A stretch of DNA of 29,897 bases. Source: Podochytrium sp. JEL0797 (Eukaryota; Chytridiomycota; Chytridiomycetes; Chytridiales; Chytriomycetaceae). Shown here one piece after another: positions 1 to 9,787 of this stretch; the stretch's first letter is position 1, and every line of letters starts with the position of its first letter. The position numbers and the translations under genes are program-made. A model generated the notes under the pieces. That model was not told where the DNA came from, searched no databases, and was given only the letters and a program-made list of their open reading frames with translations. Location: the NCBI GenBank assembly GCA_027596195.1, contig JADGJG010000226.1, positions 1-29,897 of the forward strand. Reading direction: 5' to 3'.

Positions 1-274
1 TCTTGGTTGGAGGAAACAAGTCCCCGCACGGAAACCGTGAGGGATTGGATGTTGTCCCCCCTGTTTAATGTCTCTGTTCATTAGTATGTTAACTCATTAA
101 TTGTAATTGTTTGAGATACAATAAACGTGTATTTTTGTTGCATTTTCGTGTTTATCTGAGAGTGAAATTGCAGTCTGGGGTTTCTTTGCGAGACCGGCGG
201 TGTCTGCTCCAGTTTCCACATCTCGAACCTTAATTTTGAATCACGCTTATGCATTCTGATGCGGACCCTCTGAT
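1..274. other. No recognisable gene
   Basis: I see no gene here. The stretch lies downstream of the decayed LRR gene on the minus strand. An AATAAAC tract near 120 resembles the AATAAACA that follows the 3' ends of the other F-box/LRR copies, but on the opposite strand, so it is probably chance. Confidence 0.4.
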
Positions 275-1325
275 TTAGGTACATGTCGTGTTGATCATAG
301 GAATATGGAAAGTTTCTAGACTGTTTCCAGGGTGATCGCGCGCATTTTCCTGAGAGGGAGTTTCTGCGGTATCAAGAACTGTTTGATCCAGTTCCATGGG
401 GATTTGCCTTGTGAGATGATTGCGATTATGGGTTTTCAAATTCACCAGATTTCCAGCTGATTGCAAGAGAGCTCGAGGTATTGCAGCTTCACTAACTCTC
501 CAACCTCGATAGGAATCTCTCCCTGCAGCATATTGAAATACAGGTAATCGGGTCAACCCTTCCAGTTCGGTAGGAATTTCTTCCCGTGAGGTGTTGGGCA
601 GACAGGTTTAGAATGGTGAGGGCTCCCAAACGGCCAAGTTGCGGGGCGAACGGGTCTTCCAGCTGACAGGTCTAGGCTGTAGCAAAATCCAATGGCAGTA
701 GGAATGCGACATAAAGGAAAGTTGTAGCCGCGATGCCAAATCATGATGGTGTTTGGCTTCATAAGGCGGGTTTCGGCAAAGGCGGTTTGGAACGATGTGG
801 GTCCAACAAAGAAGACTTGCTCAATTTGTGAAGCGTGATGGGCATAATGACGTTCTCTGCCATCGCGGATCCTTTATCGATGGAGGGAGGGCTTTTTTCA
901 TGAATTATAACTCTCCCGATGCACCCCCACACACATTTATTCGTGAAAAGGCCGCATTTCTCTGACCAACACATCATCATATCCGAACTCTCCTCCCTCC
1001 GCGACACTCTCGTAGTCTACTGCGCAACGGCGTTGTAAACGCGGTACGAGAGAGAAGGAGAGATCCACGAGAGGATTTGAAGCTGCACCTCATGGGGAAC
1101 ATCCGTCAAACGAGTGCGGACCGTTTTCAAATCAGATTCCAGAAATTTGAAACAGAAAAAAAAATAGCTCAACACTCTCGCGCTTTCGTAGCGCATGGAA
1201 AGAATCCGGACCAGCGTCTGATAACAGTACAAGATTAAGGGGCTGTCGGGTTTTTTCGGCCAAGTGACGCTCGTCAAAATCAATTGCAGGAGCACCCTCA
1301 TTTCGTACATTTTATCATCTTTCAC
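275..1325 (-). pseudogene. Decayed F-box/LRR gene
   Basis: Pieces of an F-box/LRR protein can be read in several frames of the minus strand. An F-box segment (VPHEVQLQILSWISPS) lies near 1040-1110 and runs into a stop. A segment equivalent to the post-F-box linker of the intact paralogue (FAETRL, then PLCRIPTAIGFCYSLDL) follows around 670-810. LRR-like pieces (EIPIEVGELVKLQYLEL and NQL) lie around 440-520 in yet another frame. Several frameshifts and stops separate these pieces, so no full product is possible. The closest relatives are the genes at 4399 and 9788. It lacks their glutamine-rich coiled-coil start; the sequence upstream of the F-box is different. It is a degraded member of the local family. 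Confidence 0.75.
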
Positions 1326-1389
1326 AAGCTGTTCGAGGAATTGAGATACAACCGCTATTGATTATAATGAAAACAAGCTCAAACCGAAA

Positions 1390-2265
1390 TTATTCCAACT
1401 CATCCACATCCCCGCCAACCACAACCCCCTCCCACTCAAACTCCATCGCCAACCCCGGATTCCCCCTCAGCTCACACGACTCCAAATACCGCAACCGACA
1501 AATCTGCACAGGCACAACCCCCTCCAACCGATTCCGATACAAATGCAACCATCGCACATTCACGAGCTCATCAATGTTGTTCGGGATGCTTCCTGATAAT
1601 TGATTCCGGTCCAAGTAAAGATCGCGAAGTTGGGAGAGGGTGAAGAGGGAAGGTGGGATGCATCCCTCTAGCCGGTTTTGCGACAAGTACAAGCATTGGA
1701 GGTTCGTGAGAAGACCCAACTCGTGAGGGATACAGCCTCCCAGTAAATTGCTCGACAGGTCCAACACTCTCAAACTGCCAAGTCGAGAAACTTGCGCGGG
1801 AATCGTTCCCGCCAAGGCATTGTTGAACAGAAACAGTTCCTCTAGTTTGGCCATGGCTCCAATCTCGACCGGCAGGTCCCCTTGGAGTTCACAATACGAT
1901 ATATCGAGGTTCACGACTTTGGTGAGCGATGCGATTGCTGCTGGGAGTTTGAACTTGCTCTCCTGCGTGCCGGGAGTTCCGCTCCAGTCGATCTCCTTGA
2001 ATCGATTCAGGACGGATTCGGCGTAAGTGAGTTGAAACAGCGGATTCGAGTGGAGAAACATGGCATCCAGGTCTGCATCAAACGATTTGGTTTCTGAGGG
2101 ACTGGACACGATCATGAACCGCGACAGGTTTGTTTTAACAAAGTGCTTCGTGAGGAGACATTTGTTGAAGCGCGAATCGAGGCGTGAGAAGCGAAAGACT
2201 TGGGTGGGTGGCAGCCACGAGAAGGTGGCAATCAAAAGTTCGTCGGGGAGGTCGCAAAGTTGCAT
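1390..2265 (-). CDS. F-box / leucine-rich repeat protein
   Basis: A single-exon protein of 291 aa. I start it at the ATG at 2265 (MQLCDLPDELL); the frame is open further upstream but has no ATG. Residues 4-45 form an F-box-like helix set (LPDELLIATFSWLPPTQVFRF), the usual docking site for Skp1 in SCF ubiquitin ligases. From about residue 105 there are seven plant-type LRRs of 23-24 residues with LxxLxLxxNxLxGxIP spacing. The tail is acidic (GGDVDELE). By family knowledge this suits a substrate adaptor of an SCF E3 ligase, but no substrate can be inferred. It is only about 25-30% like the 4399/9788 paralogues and has a shorter N-terminus. It lies in the same direction as the metacaspase upstream, with about 285 bp between them. 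Confidence 0.8.
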   Translation of the reverse strand: MQLCDLPDELLIATFSWLPPTQVFRFSRLDSRFNKCLLTKHFVKTNLSRFMIVSSPSETKSFDADLDAMFLHSNPLFQLTYAESVLNRFKEIDWSGTPGTQESKFKLPAAIASLTKVVNLDISYCELQGDLPVEIGAMAKLEELFLFNNALAGTIPAQVSRLGSLRVLDLSSNLLGGCIPHELGLLTNLQCLYLSQNRLEGCIPPSLFTLSQLRDLYLDRNQLSGSIPNNIDELVNVRWLHLYRNRLEGVVPVQICRLRYLESCELRGNPGLAMEFEWEGVVVGGDVDELE

Positions 2266-2510
2266 CGAGAAGAAAAACAGCAAAAATTAGAAATGTGTTC
2301 GTTCTCGATAACAAATACATTCAAGTTCACGCACTTCCACGAATCAACTCCCTCGACTCGCGCAAGAGTCCGTGATTCTCACGATTGGCCGTTTGAGTTG
2401 CAGGCGAGAGCGTATGTGGAATCGCGTCATTATGGGGTTGCGAAGAGCTTTTCGGCTGCTTTTGTTGGATGGGGGGCGCAAAGTTGCATCGAGAAAGAAA
2501 AAAAAAGAAC
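2254..2510. repeat. Short direct repeat around an LRR start codon
   Basis: The sequence GCAAAGTTGCATCGAGAA occurs at 2254-2271, where it covers the start codon of the F-box/LRR gene, and again at about 2490-2507, followed in both cases by an A-rich run. The second copy repeats the start of the gene (MQLC in minus-strand reading) without the rest, so it looks like a small local duplication of the 5' end or promoter edge. Confidence 0.5.
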
Positions 2511-2550
2511 ACAGAGACGCGTTCACCCACTCCCACACCCCAAACTCCCC

Positions 2551-4107
2551 TCACAAAAGAAACCGCCCATGCGGATCCACAGGCACCCCACAACTCAACT
2601 GCGGCACCTGCGTAAACTGCTGCTTCTGCATAAACCCCCTCAACTGCGCCAACAACCCCTCAAAACTCAACCCCTGCGGATTCGCCTGCAAAGTCTGCAG
2701 CAACGCATACGTGAGTGCCCCCGACGCTTTGCCACTCAACTGCGCGTCCGCAGAGGTTTGGTTGTCGAAACAGCCGGAAATGAGGTAACATTCTTTCGGG
2801 GTTTCGGACTTTTCTTCCATGAATTGTTCGTGTTTGTAGCCGGAGGAGTCGGTGGTGGGGCCGGTGCCCGAAAACATGCTCGCGAGGGATTTGATTTCGC
2901 CAAACAGGGACTGAGCGTCTTGCATCTACGAATCCGAAATAAGGGACGTGTTTCCGAAAACGCGAGGAGAATCTGAATTACCTTGGAAGCCGAGAATCCA
3001 CCCGACAGCAATCTCTGCACCTTGCCGACAACCTGAATTCCCTGCTGAATCGCCTCTTTAGGTCCCATCTTGCCGTTTGCGTCCGGCTGATATGTGTACG
3101 GAAGCTCCATCATGGTTCCTGTTTGACGCGTCTGAGATCAAAAATTCCTCGAATGTCGAGATGCGGCAGGGAACAAACCAGAATGGCAACAGTCCATGAC
3201 AACTGTTAGCCTGCATCCCTGCGGCATGGCCGTCACGAGGGCCTTGTGGAGCATGTCAGAGTCGATCATGCCGCTTGTTTCAAAGTCGACGGGACAGATG
3301 GTGTCGTCCATGCCGTCTTCTCTGTCACCTATTGGAATGGATCGAATCAGCGACTTTGAAACAAATGCAGAGTGTCAACCGACCATCGGGGTCCTTGATT
3401 TGCGATCCGTGTCCTAATTTGGATAAATTAGAAGTGAGTCGGACTCAAGCTTGAAACCCAAAAACCGCAAAACCCACCAGAATAACTGAAAAACAACTGA
3501 TCTCCCGGTCTCGCACCGCCCACCAACCAATGAAACGCGCCCAACATGTTTTTGGTCGTGGGGCGGTATTGTGGGTTGCTCGCGTCGTCCACAAGAACGA
3601 CCATGCTCTGCTGGTCCGCGGGGTACCCATACTGCTGTACCAACATTTGCTTGATATTATTTGCGTCGTTGATGCATCCGTTGAGGGCGTGTTTGCTGCC
3701 TGTGTAGTTGATTCCAACGAGGAGGGCTTTCTTGCGGCCAGAGGGCTGGAAGGAGGAGCCTTGGGCGGTGGCGGCGGGTTGGGCAGACTGAGGTTGTTGT
3801 TGGTACTGCTGTTGGTATTGCTGTTGCTGTTGCTGTGGAGGCTGTGGAGGCTGAGATGCCGAGGGAGGAGTCCATTGAGTTTGGCCCGTACGCTCGTTAG
3901 CTGTTTGGCGATTGAAACTGATCAGCAACTGCTCGATGGTACAACAAGGAAGCACTGGTTACCATAATAGTAGCAGTTGTACTGCTGGCTCCACTGTGCG
4001 GACCACCCAGGCGGAAGTTGCTGGCAACAAGAGTTGTGAGTGCCAGGTTGATTTGAACCGCATAGAACTCCACAACCAACCTGCTGTGGCTGCTGCGACT
4101 GTTGCAT
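2551..4107 (-). CDS. MCA1: Type I metacaspase with N-terminal WW and polyQ region
   Basis: Seven exons: 4107-4081, 4020-3963, 3900-3478, 3413-3384, 3328-3179, 3118-2982 and 2925-2551. They join in phase into 399 aa. The introns are 55-64 nt with GT...AG ends. The N-terminus is Q-rich, followed by a WW domain split by an intron (LPPGWSAQW ... TGQTQWTPP). A proline/glutamine tract with polyQ comes next, then the caspase-like p20 part (KKALLVGINY). The catalytic dyad is complete: His in SYSGHGSQ, encoded by a 30-nt exon, and Cys in DCCHSG. The p10-like end (QLSGKASGALTYALL) is present. Metacaspases are calcium-dependent Arg/Lys-specific cysteine proteases acting in stress response, aggregate clearance and cell death. 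The ATG at 4107 is the only one before the divergent LRR gene; a further upstream exon is possible. Confidence 0.9.
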
Positions 4108-4398
4108 CTGATGCGATTGTGGTGCGGATTCGGGATGGACTACTGCGCCAAGGAGGCTTTCGAAGAAATTCTTTTGGAGATTCTTTGAAAATCTGTTTCA
4201 CTCAAACCTCTTTTGCCACCCGTTGCTCCAAGTTTAGATTAAAATTAATTCCCGGTGCTATATTTCAAGGAGGAGTGGTGGATGGAAGGGTCCCAAACAG
4301 AAATCCTGCACCTCACACAACTTTCAATTACTTGCGGTTTTGGCTTGTGTTTCGGCAGTGTTTTCTGAAACCAAAACAAGAACAAAAAAGGCCAACAA
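4108..4398. promoter_or_regulatory. Divergent intergenic region
   Basis: These 291 bp separate the metacaspase start (minus) from the F-box/LRR start (plus), so both promoters must lie here unless leader exons exist. I see an AT-rich patch (TTAGATTAAAATTAATT near 4234) and no clear TATA box. Confidence 0.45.
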
Positions 4399-5594
4399 AT
4401 GGCTCTTCTCGCCCTGCTCCAAAGCATCCAAGCCCAGCAGAACGAGTCCACCGCCCGCCAGATTGCCTTCGAGTCCCAGCAGACAGAATCAATCGCCCGC
4501 GTTGAAGTCCGTCTTGAAGCCATCGAGACGTCGCTGGCCAACCTTCCCAACCAATCGCATGAAACTTCCCTCCCTGCAACCAGCGTGCTTTCTATCGGAT
4601 CATCTGCCCCAATCTCGTCTCTCGCCTCGTCCTGCACGTTGCCCCAAGTGCAAGACCCGCCTCGCAAGGATCCTCTTTGCCTTTCGGACATTCCTCGCGA
4701 GATCAAAATCCAAATCCTCTCGTGGATCTCTCCAGCAGAGGTCTTCCGCTTCAGACGGGTCTGTGCCGGATTCAATGCGATCCTGACCAGCAAGCACTTT
4801 GCTGTGCTGAACCTTAGCAACTTTCCTCCCTCGGACCAATGCTACCAAGTCAAAGTCAACGTGGAACAAGACCAAGATGACACGAATGAGTATCACCTCG
4901 CTTCTGCGTTTGAGAAGATCTTCTTTCTCGGGCCTCCCTCCTTCCAAAGCGTGTTTGCCGAAACCCGTCTGAAGCCAATAGCCGTCATGGCGTGGTACTT
5001 TGACGATACGGTTCCATTCCGTGGCATTCCCACCGCGATTGGTCTTTGCATCAACCTGTTTTGGTTGGATTTCTCCGAGATTCACCTCCAAGGCCGATCC
5101 CAAAGCAAATTGAATGCCTGAGATCCCTCACGCATCTTAACCTTGCCGGCAATCAACTCACTGGTGGAATTCCTGTTCAACTCGGGAGTTTGGTCCGTTT
5201 AGTGACTCTCGATCTCTCCCGGAATCGGCTTGTCGGCGAAATTCCAGTCCAAGTTGGGAAATTGGTACATTTCAAGAGTCTCAATCTCGCTGGGAATCAA
5301 CTCGCGGGTGTGATTCCTGTGCAAGTGGGGAGCTTGGTACGGTTGGAGATTCTCGATCTCTCTTCGAATCAACTTGCTGAGGAAATCCCTGCCCAAATCG
5401 GAGAATTGGTGCAGTTGAAGTATCTCAATCTCAATAGGAATCAACTCGCTAGTGTAATTCCTGTGCAAGTGGGGAACTTGGTGCAGTTGAAGCGTCTCAG
5501 TCTGTGCCAAAACAACCTCAGTGGCCAAATGCCGACCTCTTTTGAGTTTTGGGATTTTGACTCAACTTTGCTACCTGTATCTCCGCAACGTTAA
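4399..5594 (+). pseudogene. F-box/LRR gene broken by frameshifts
   Basis: This is a close paralogue of the intact gene at 9788. Residues 1-50 form a glutamine-rich coiled coil (LLALLQSIQAQQNEST). The F-box follows at about 94-140 (IPREIKIQILSWISPAEVFRF), then a linker and plant-type LRRs (IPVQ.G.LV.L..LDLS.N.L). Near 5095 one G is missing relative to the paralogue (GGCCGATCC against GGCCGGATCC). This ends the first frame at 5121 as a 240-aa protein with no LRRs. The LRRs continue in another frame, with no start codon of their own in the expected place, to 5594. A second indel near 5550 breaks the last repeat. It may be a young pseudogene, may express only the short coiled-coil/F-box form, or the first indel may be a sequencing error. 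Confidence 0.75.
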
Positions 5595-6009
5595 TTTTGG
5601 GGGGTGGTTCCGAGAGATACTCGTGAATTCGAATGGAAGTTCTGGCAAACTCAATAAACATGTATTTCTTCGTTTCGACTCTCATCGAAGAGTGGAGATT
5701 TGTCGTTACTTTGTCCAGAATCTTCGGAGCCATTCGCAGATGCACACAGTTGTTCAGTGGCCTACTTAGCCTTGTCGCACAGATGCGGTTTGGTCGTTTC
5801 GGCAGTCCATGCTGCTTTGTGTTGCTCTATTATTTTTTCTTTTTCCTCTTTTCCTTTTTCTAGACTAGTACCCTTGCGAGTTTGAAAAGGCCCAACCGCC
5901 GTTGATTTCAAAACCTGACAGGTTCATGCGATTAAAATGGAATTTTTTTTGGTCGATCGGCGAAGCAGGGAATCGAGATCGAATTTCATGCAGTTGAGCC
6001 ACCCCTCCC
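5595..6009. other. Decayed 3' end of LRR gene and its flank
   Basis: The first part continues the broken LRR in other frames: a WFREI segment, and CTCAATAAACA at about 5649, which matches the stop region of the intact paralogue (CGCAATAAACA at 11078). About 5690-5800 resembles the flank after the 9788 gene (CATTCGCA.ATGC.CA near 5731 and 11218; GTTTCGGCAGTCC near 5796 and 11333). No other gene is visible. Confidence 0.5.
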
Positions 6010-6016
6010 TATAAAG
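6010..6016 (+). promoter_or_regulatory. TATA box of fasciclin gene 1
   Basis: CTATAAAGGACGCA lies 62 bp before the start codon. The same sequence lies 62 bp before the start of the paralogue at 7846, while the bases between have diverged. That makes a TATA-type core promoter likely. Confidence 0.65.
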
Positions 6017-6071
6017 GACGCACCTTTCTCCGCTGTTTATTCATATAAATCTGCATTCTCAACTTGCTCCA

Positions 6072-7064
6072 ATGAAAACCTCCTTCGCCATCACTGCCCT
6101 CGCTTCCCTCCACGCGTTCGCTTCCGCCGCATCCCTTGTGGAGGTGCTCACCTCGGCCAACGCCGCCACGCTCCTTGCACTCGTCAAGAGTGATCCCGCC
6201 GTCCTCACAGCTCTGTCCACCTTCTCGGGAACCCTCTTCGCACCCACCGATGCCGCCCTCGCAGCAACCGTCGCGTCTGGATTCAACGCCAGTGACATCT
6301 CTGCACTCTCAAACGTGCTGACATACCACGCTGTTGCAGGAACTCCGTTTTCTGGCGCCGGATTCTCGGGCACAGAGTTCTTGACGGCTCTGCAAGGAAA
6401 CGATGTCAAGGTCACCGGATCTGCGGCGAGTGGAGTACAAGTCTTTAGCGCGTTTGGAAACCCAGCGGCTACTGTTATGCAATCCCTCCCGTTTGATGGC
6501 GGGTTCGTGCATGTCGTGGATCAGACCCTTATTCCGCCTGCCAATGTCGTGGCAGTCGCCAAGGCAGCGAACCTCACGTCTCTCGTTGACGCGATCGTGG
6601 CAGCCGGACTTGCCGACACTGTTTCGAAACTGAAGAATGTGACGATTCTGGCGCCCACGAATGAAGCGTTTGCTGCCATTGCGAGTGTTGCCGCGGGTTT
6701 GAGTGTGGCGCAGTTGCAGCAAGTCTTGTTGTACCATGTCATTCCGGGTGTTGTGCACAGCACGGACATCGTCAAGGCCAAGTCTCTTCCAGCTGTTGCC
6801 ACGGCGAACAACGGAACCACCTTGGACATTCAGTTCAACGGATCCAACGCGTTGATTACGGGCAAGGGCAACAAGGGCCCTGCTACAGTTGCGTTGGCGG
6901 ATGTTTTGGCTGATCGTGTGGTTGTGCATGTGATTGACACCGTGTTGTTGCCTCCCCTCGGTGGTGCTCCTGCGACCACTACGATGGGACTTTTGTCGAA
7001 AAGTGGAGGTTTTGCCTCGTCGGCGGGCTTTGCCGCTTTGGCTGTGGTTGCGCTGTTTGTTTGA
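6072..7064 (+). CDS. GPI-anchored protein with two fasciclin (FAS1) domains, copy 1
   Basis: A single-exon protein of 330 aa. Residues 1-20 are a clear signal peptide (MKTSFAITALASLHAFASA). Two FAS1 domains follow. The first (about 22-152) has TLFAPTDAAL and a YHAV motif; the second (about 155-293) has VTILAPTNEAF and LLYHVIPG. The last 20 residues are a small-residue and hydrophobic tail (SSAGFAALAVVALFV), as expected for GPI attachment. FAS1 proteins are cell-surface adhesion proteins; in fungi they act in adhesion and wall organisation. It should be anchored outside the plasma membrane or in the wall. The copy at 7846 is over 80% identical by eye. Both share the promoter core and a 3' motif (TAGTATTGCGATT at 7114 and 8916), so the duplication took in flanks as well as the coding region. 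Confidence 0.92.
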   Translation: MKTSFAITALASLHAFASAASLVEVLTSANAATLLALVKSDPAVLTALSTFSGTLFAPTDAALAATVASGFNASDISALSNVLTYHAVAGTPFSGAGFSGTEFLTALQGNDVKVTGSAASGVQVFSAFGNPAATVMQSLPFDGGFVHVVDQTLIPPANVVAVAKAANLTSLVDAIVAAGLADTVSKLKNVTILAPTNEAFAAIASVAAGLSVAQLQQVLLYHVIPGVVHSTDIVKAKSLPAVATANNGTTLDIQFNGSNALITGKGNKGPATVALADVLADRVVVHVIDTVLLPPLGGAPATTTMGLLSKSGGFASSAGFAALAVVALFV

Positions 7065-7783
7065 ACATTCCGTTTCGTTTCCCTTTTTCATTCCATGTAG
7101 TTTTATCTCGCTGTAGTATTGCGATTTGAATCCAAATATATATCGAATTTTCTAGAATACCTTATACCATTGACCTTTCACAATTCACTATTAGCATATT
7201 AACTCACCTTTGATATACCATCTCCTTTTTACCCTGTTAAAACATTTTTTCTCGCTCGTTTGTTTCTTGCTTCGTGAGAAAAAAACTCGTCCAGAGTAGT
7301 CAAATCCAACTGAACGATGCCGCAGCGAGGCAAAATGTCCCGTCCGAATCGACAGCTCGGTTTAACGACCACCTTGACCATATCTATAATCTCGAATTAC
7401 TGCGGGCTGGGTAGTACTGGGCAGCGTGCTGGATTTTTTTCCCCCCTTGTTGAAAGAAATTCATCGCAATCCACGCTCCAATGCATCTTTCTACTTAATT
7501 ACTAATTCATTTATCTTTCTTAATGTTCTTCGACATGAAAATCAGATTTCTTTCTCTTGCCATTATGCCTTCGAGTGAGGGTTGACACAAAAACACGTTG
7601 AAGAATGGATAATAAGGACGGTTAGATAATGATGCTTTCGCAAAGTATCATGATGCCCAGACCCCAGAGCAACCACATCCAAGGTCCGATATCAATCTTC
7701 GAACGTTGCCGTTTTTCGATTTCAAATCGATCGGCGAAGAAGGGAATCGCGATTGAATTTCGTAACTTGAGCCACCACCGCCC
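7065..7783. other. AT-rich spacer between the fasciclin genes
   Basis: I see no gene in this stretch. It begins with the 3' untranslated region of fasciclin copy 1 (TAGTATTGCGATT at 7114, then an AT-rich ATATATA). From about 7720 it becomes similar to the upstream region of copy 1 (CGATCGGCGAAG.AGGGAATCG), so the duplicated block begins there or shortly before. Confidence 0.5.
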
Positions 7784-7790
7784 TATAAAG
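7784..7790 (+). promoter_or_regulatory. TATA box of fasciclin gene 2
   Basis: CTATAAAGGACGCA lies 62 bp before the ATG at 7846, the same sequence and spacing as in the paralogue at 6072. Confidence 0.65.
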
Positions 7791-7845
7791 GACGCATCCC
7801 TCTCAACGAAGCTCTCGTAACAATTAACATTCACAACTCGCGCCA

Positions 7846-8868
7846 ATGAAAACCTCCTTCGCCCTCACCGCCCTTGGTTCCCTCCACGCGTTCGCATCTG
7901 CCGCATCCCTTGTGGAGGTGCTTACTTCGGCGAATGCTGCCACGCTTCTCGCACTTGTCAAGAGTGATCCTGCCGTCCTCACTGCTCTGTCCACCTTCTC
8001 GGGAACCCTCTTCGCACCCACCGATGCTGCCCTCGCAGCAACCGTCGCGTCTGGATTCAACGCCAGTGACATCTCTGCCCTCTCAAACGTGCTGGCATAC
8101 CACGCTGTTGCAGGAACTCCGTTTTCTGGTGCCGGATTCTCTGGCACTGAGTTCTTGACGACCCTACAAGGCAACGACGTCAAAGTGACCGGATCTGCGG
8201 CGAGTGGAGTTCAAGTCTTCAGCGCGTTTGGAAACCCGGCAGCAACTGTGATGCAATCCCTTCCATTCGATGGTGGATTCGTGCATGTCGTGAACCAGAC
8301 CCTCATTCCGCCTGCCAATGTGGTCGGTGTGGCAAAGACCGCGAACCTCACGTCTCTCGTCGACGCGATCGTGGCAGCCGGACTTGCCGACACAGTTTCG
8401 AAGCTCAAGAACGTGACGATTCTGGCACCCACGAATGAAGCGTTTGCTGCCATTGCAAGTGTTGCGGCGGGTTTGAGTGTGGCGCAGTTGCAGCAAGTCT
8501 TGTTGTACCATGTGGTCCCGGGGATTCATTACAGCACGGAAATTGTCAAGGCGGTGTCTCTTCCAGCTGTTCCCACGTCAGGAAATGGTACCTTGAACAT
8601 TGCGTTTAACGGAACGAACGTGTTGGTGACGGGAAGTGGCAACAAGGGTCCTGCCACTGTTCTTTTGGCGGATGTGTTGGCTGATCGCGTGGTTGTGCAT
8701 GTGATTGACACCGTGTTGTTGCCTTCTCTGGGTGGTAGTGCTTCTGTCACGACAGGGATGGGTCCTGCTGCTTCCCCGACTGCGATACGTACAACATCTG
8801 CCATGAGTGGCGGCTTTGTTGCTTCGGCAGGGTTCGCTTCTTTGGCTATTGTCGCTCTGTTCGTTTGA
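7846..8868 (+). CDS. GPI-anchored protein with two fasciclin (FAS1) domains, copy 2
   Basis: A single-exon protein of 340 aa with the same layout as its neighbour at 6072: signal peptide (MKTSFALTALGSLHAFASA), FAS1 domain 1 (TLFAPTDAAL, YHAV), FAS1 domain 2 (VTILAPTNEAF, LLYHVVPG) and a GPI-type hydrophobic tail. The differences cluster in two places: about residues 238-255, and the Ser/Thr-rich linker before the GPI signal, which is about ten residues longer here. That linker would hold the adhesive domains further from the membrane. It converges with the YbjQ-like gene (174 bp between stops). Role and location are as for copy 1. Confidence 0.92.
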   Translation: MKTSFALTALGSLHAFASAASLVEVLTSANAATLLALVKSDPAVLTALSTFSGTLFAPTDAALAATVASGFNASDISALSNVLAYHAVAGTPFSGAGFSGTEFLTTLQGNDVKVTGSAASGVQVFSAFGNPAATVMQSLPFDGGFVHVVNQTLIPPANVVGVAKTANLTSLVDAIVAAGLADTVSKLKNVTILAPTNEAFAAIASVAAGLSVAQLQQVLLYHVVPGIHYSTEIVKAVSLPAVPTSGNGTLNIAFNGTNVLVTGSGNKGPATVLLADVLADRVVVHVIDTVLLPSLGGSASVTTGMGPAASPTAIRTTSAMSGGFVASAGFASLAIVALFV

Positions 8869-9042
8869 GCCTTCTCTTTCTTTCTCTTTTTTATTCCATT
8901 TAGTTTATCTTTCAGTAGTATTGCGATTCGAATATAATAATCCAGTCCTCAGAACCCGATTTTCTTGCGATTTTCTAAGCTTGTTGGCACTTGGCCGGCT
9001 TGTTTGTGCGCCACCTCGGACTTGTAACGCACCGTCCGAGCG

Positions 9043-9411
9043 TCAAATCAGCTCAATCTTCACAGCCGTCCCATAGCAAAGCACTTCTGAAATCCCTCCA
9101 GCCTCCATGCAGCACTCGTATTGCACTCCAATAATGCAGTTCGCCCCGAACCCAAAAGCCTCTTCGACCATGAAATTATACGCTTCGATTCGTGTGTCCT
9201 CCGCCAACTTCTTTTGTGTCAAGTTCTGCCCACCCACGAGGGATTTGAATCCGCTGCCAATGTTGGCCACGAGGTTGCGCGAGCGACAGGTGACTCCACG
9301 AACGATGCCCATCTGGGACACGATTTTGTAACCGGCGGGAGGGAAGGGGATTGTGGAGACGTGGGTTGGCGAGATGTGGGTGTTGAGATCGAGTTTCTTG
9401 ATCACGTCCAT
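9043..9411 (-). CDS. YbjQ-like (UPF0145) protein, full-length copy
   Basis: A single-exon protein of 122 aa that fits the YbjQ/UPF0145 family, small proteins of about 105-120 aa known mainly from bacteria as pentamers of unknown function. Typical parts are the early strand (GYKIVSQMGIVRGVTCRSRN), the middle helix (KKLAEDTRIEAYNFMVEEA), the glycine-rich turn GANCIIGVQYEC and a final strand with YGTAV. The ATG at 9411 is the natural start. No signal peptide or membrane segment is present, so it is probably cytosolic. A fungal copy could be an old transfer from bacteria, but that needs a tree. A second, damaged copy lies at 11,356-11,715. Substrate and role are unknown. Confidence 0.8.
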   Translation of the reverse strand: MDVIKKLDLNTHISPTHVSTIPFPPAGYKIVSQMGIVRGVTCRSRNLVANIGSGFKSLVGGQNLTQKKLAEDTRIEAYNFMVEEAFGFGANCIIGVQYECCMEAGGISEVLCYGTAVKIELI

Positions 9412-9454
9412 TGTTTGTTTTTTCGGGTGGGTGGAATTGAGTCATTTTACGTGA

Positions 9455-9700
9455 AAATAGTTGGAGCATCTCGATATGTGCCAGAACGATCTCAGTGGCC
9501 AAATTCCGACGTCTTTTCGGAGATTGACTCGACATCGCTTTCTATATCTCCATAACAACCAGCTGTCGAGGATGGTTCCGAGAGAGTTTTTTTTGGTGTT
9601 TTGCTTGCGTATTTACTCGCTTGGAGGGAATGTTCTTTTCGAAACCATTCCCCGATGCGCGTTTTTCACGCGTGAGTTTGAGGGTGGGGTGAAAATCACG
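9455..9700 (+). pseudogene. 3' fragment of an F-box/LRR gene
   Basis: This short fragment matches only the last LRRs of the neighbouring gene (compare 10,865-11,000). It reads HLDMCQNDLSGQIPTSF, then LTRHRFLYLHNNQL and MVPREF, before the similarity fades. It has no F-box and no coiled coil. It lies between the YbjQ-like gene and the intact F-box/LRR gene and marks the edge of an older duplicated unit. Confidence 0.7.
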
Positions 9701-9787
9701 TGAGTATTCGCTGTACCTTTTTAATGAGTGAATAAATGAAATGGTATTGCACAGATCGGTTCCTATTCAACCACAAAAATCCAAAAA

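Noticed and set aside
2327..2976. Plus-strand open frames over the metacaspase end
   Set aside because: They are Arg/Pro-rich shadow frames opposite a well-supported multi-exon metacaspase.
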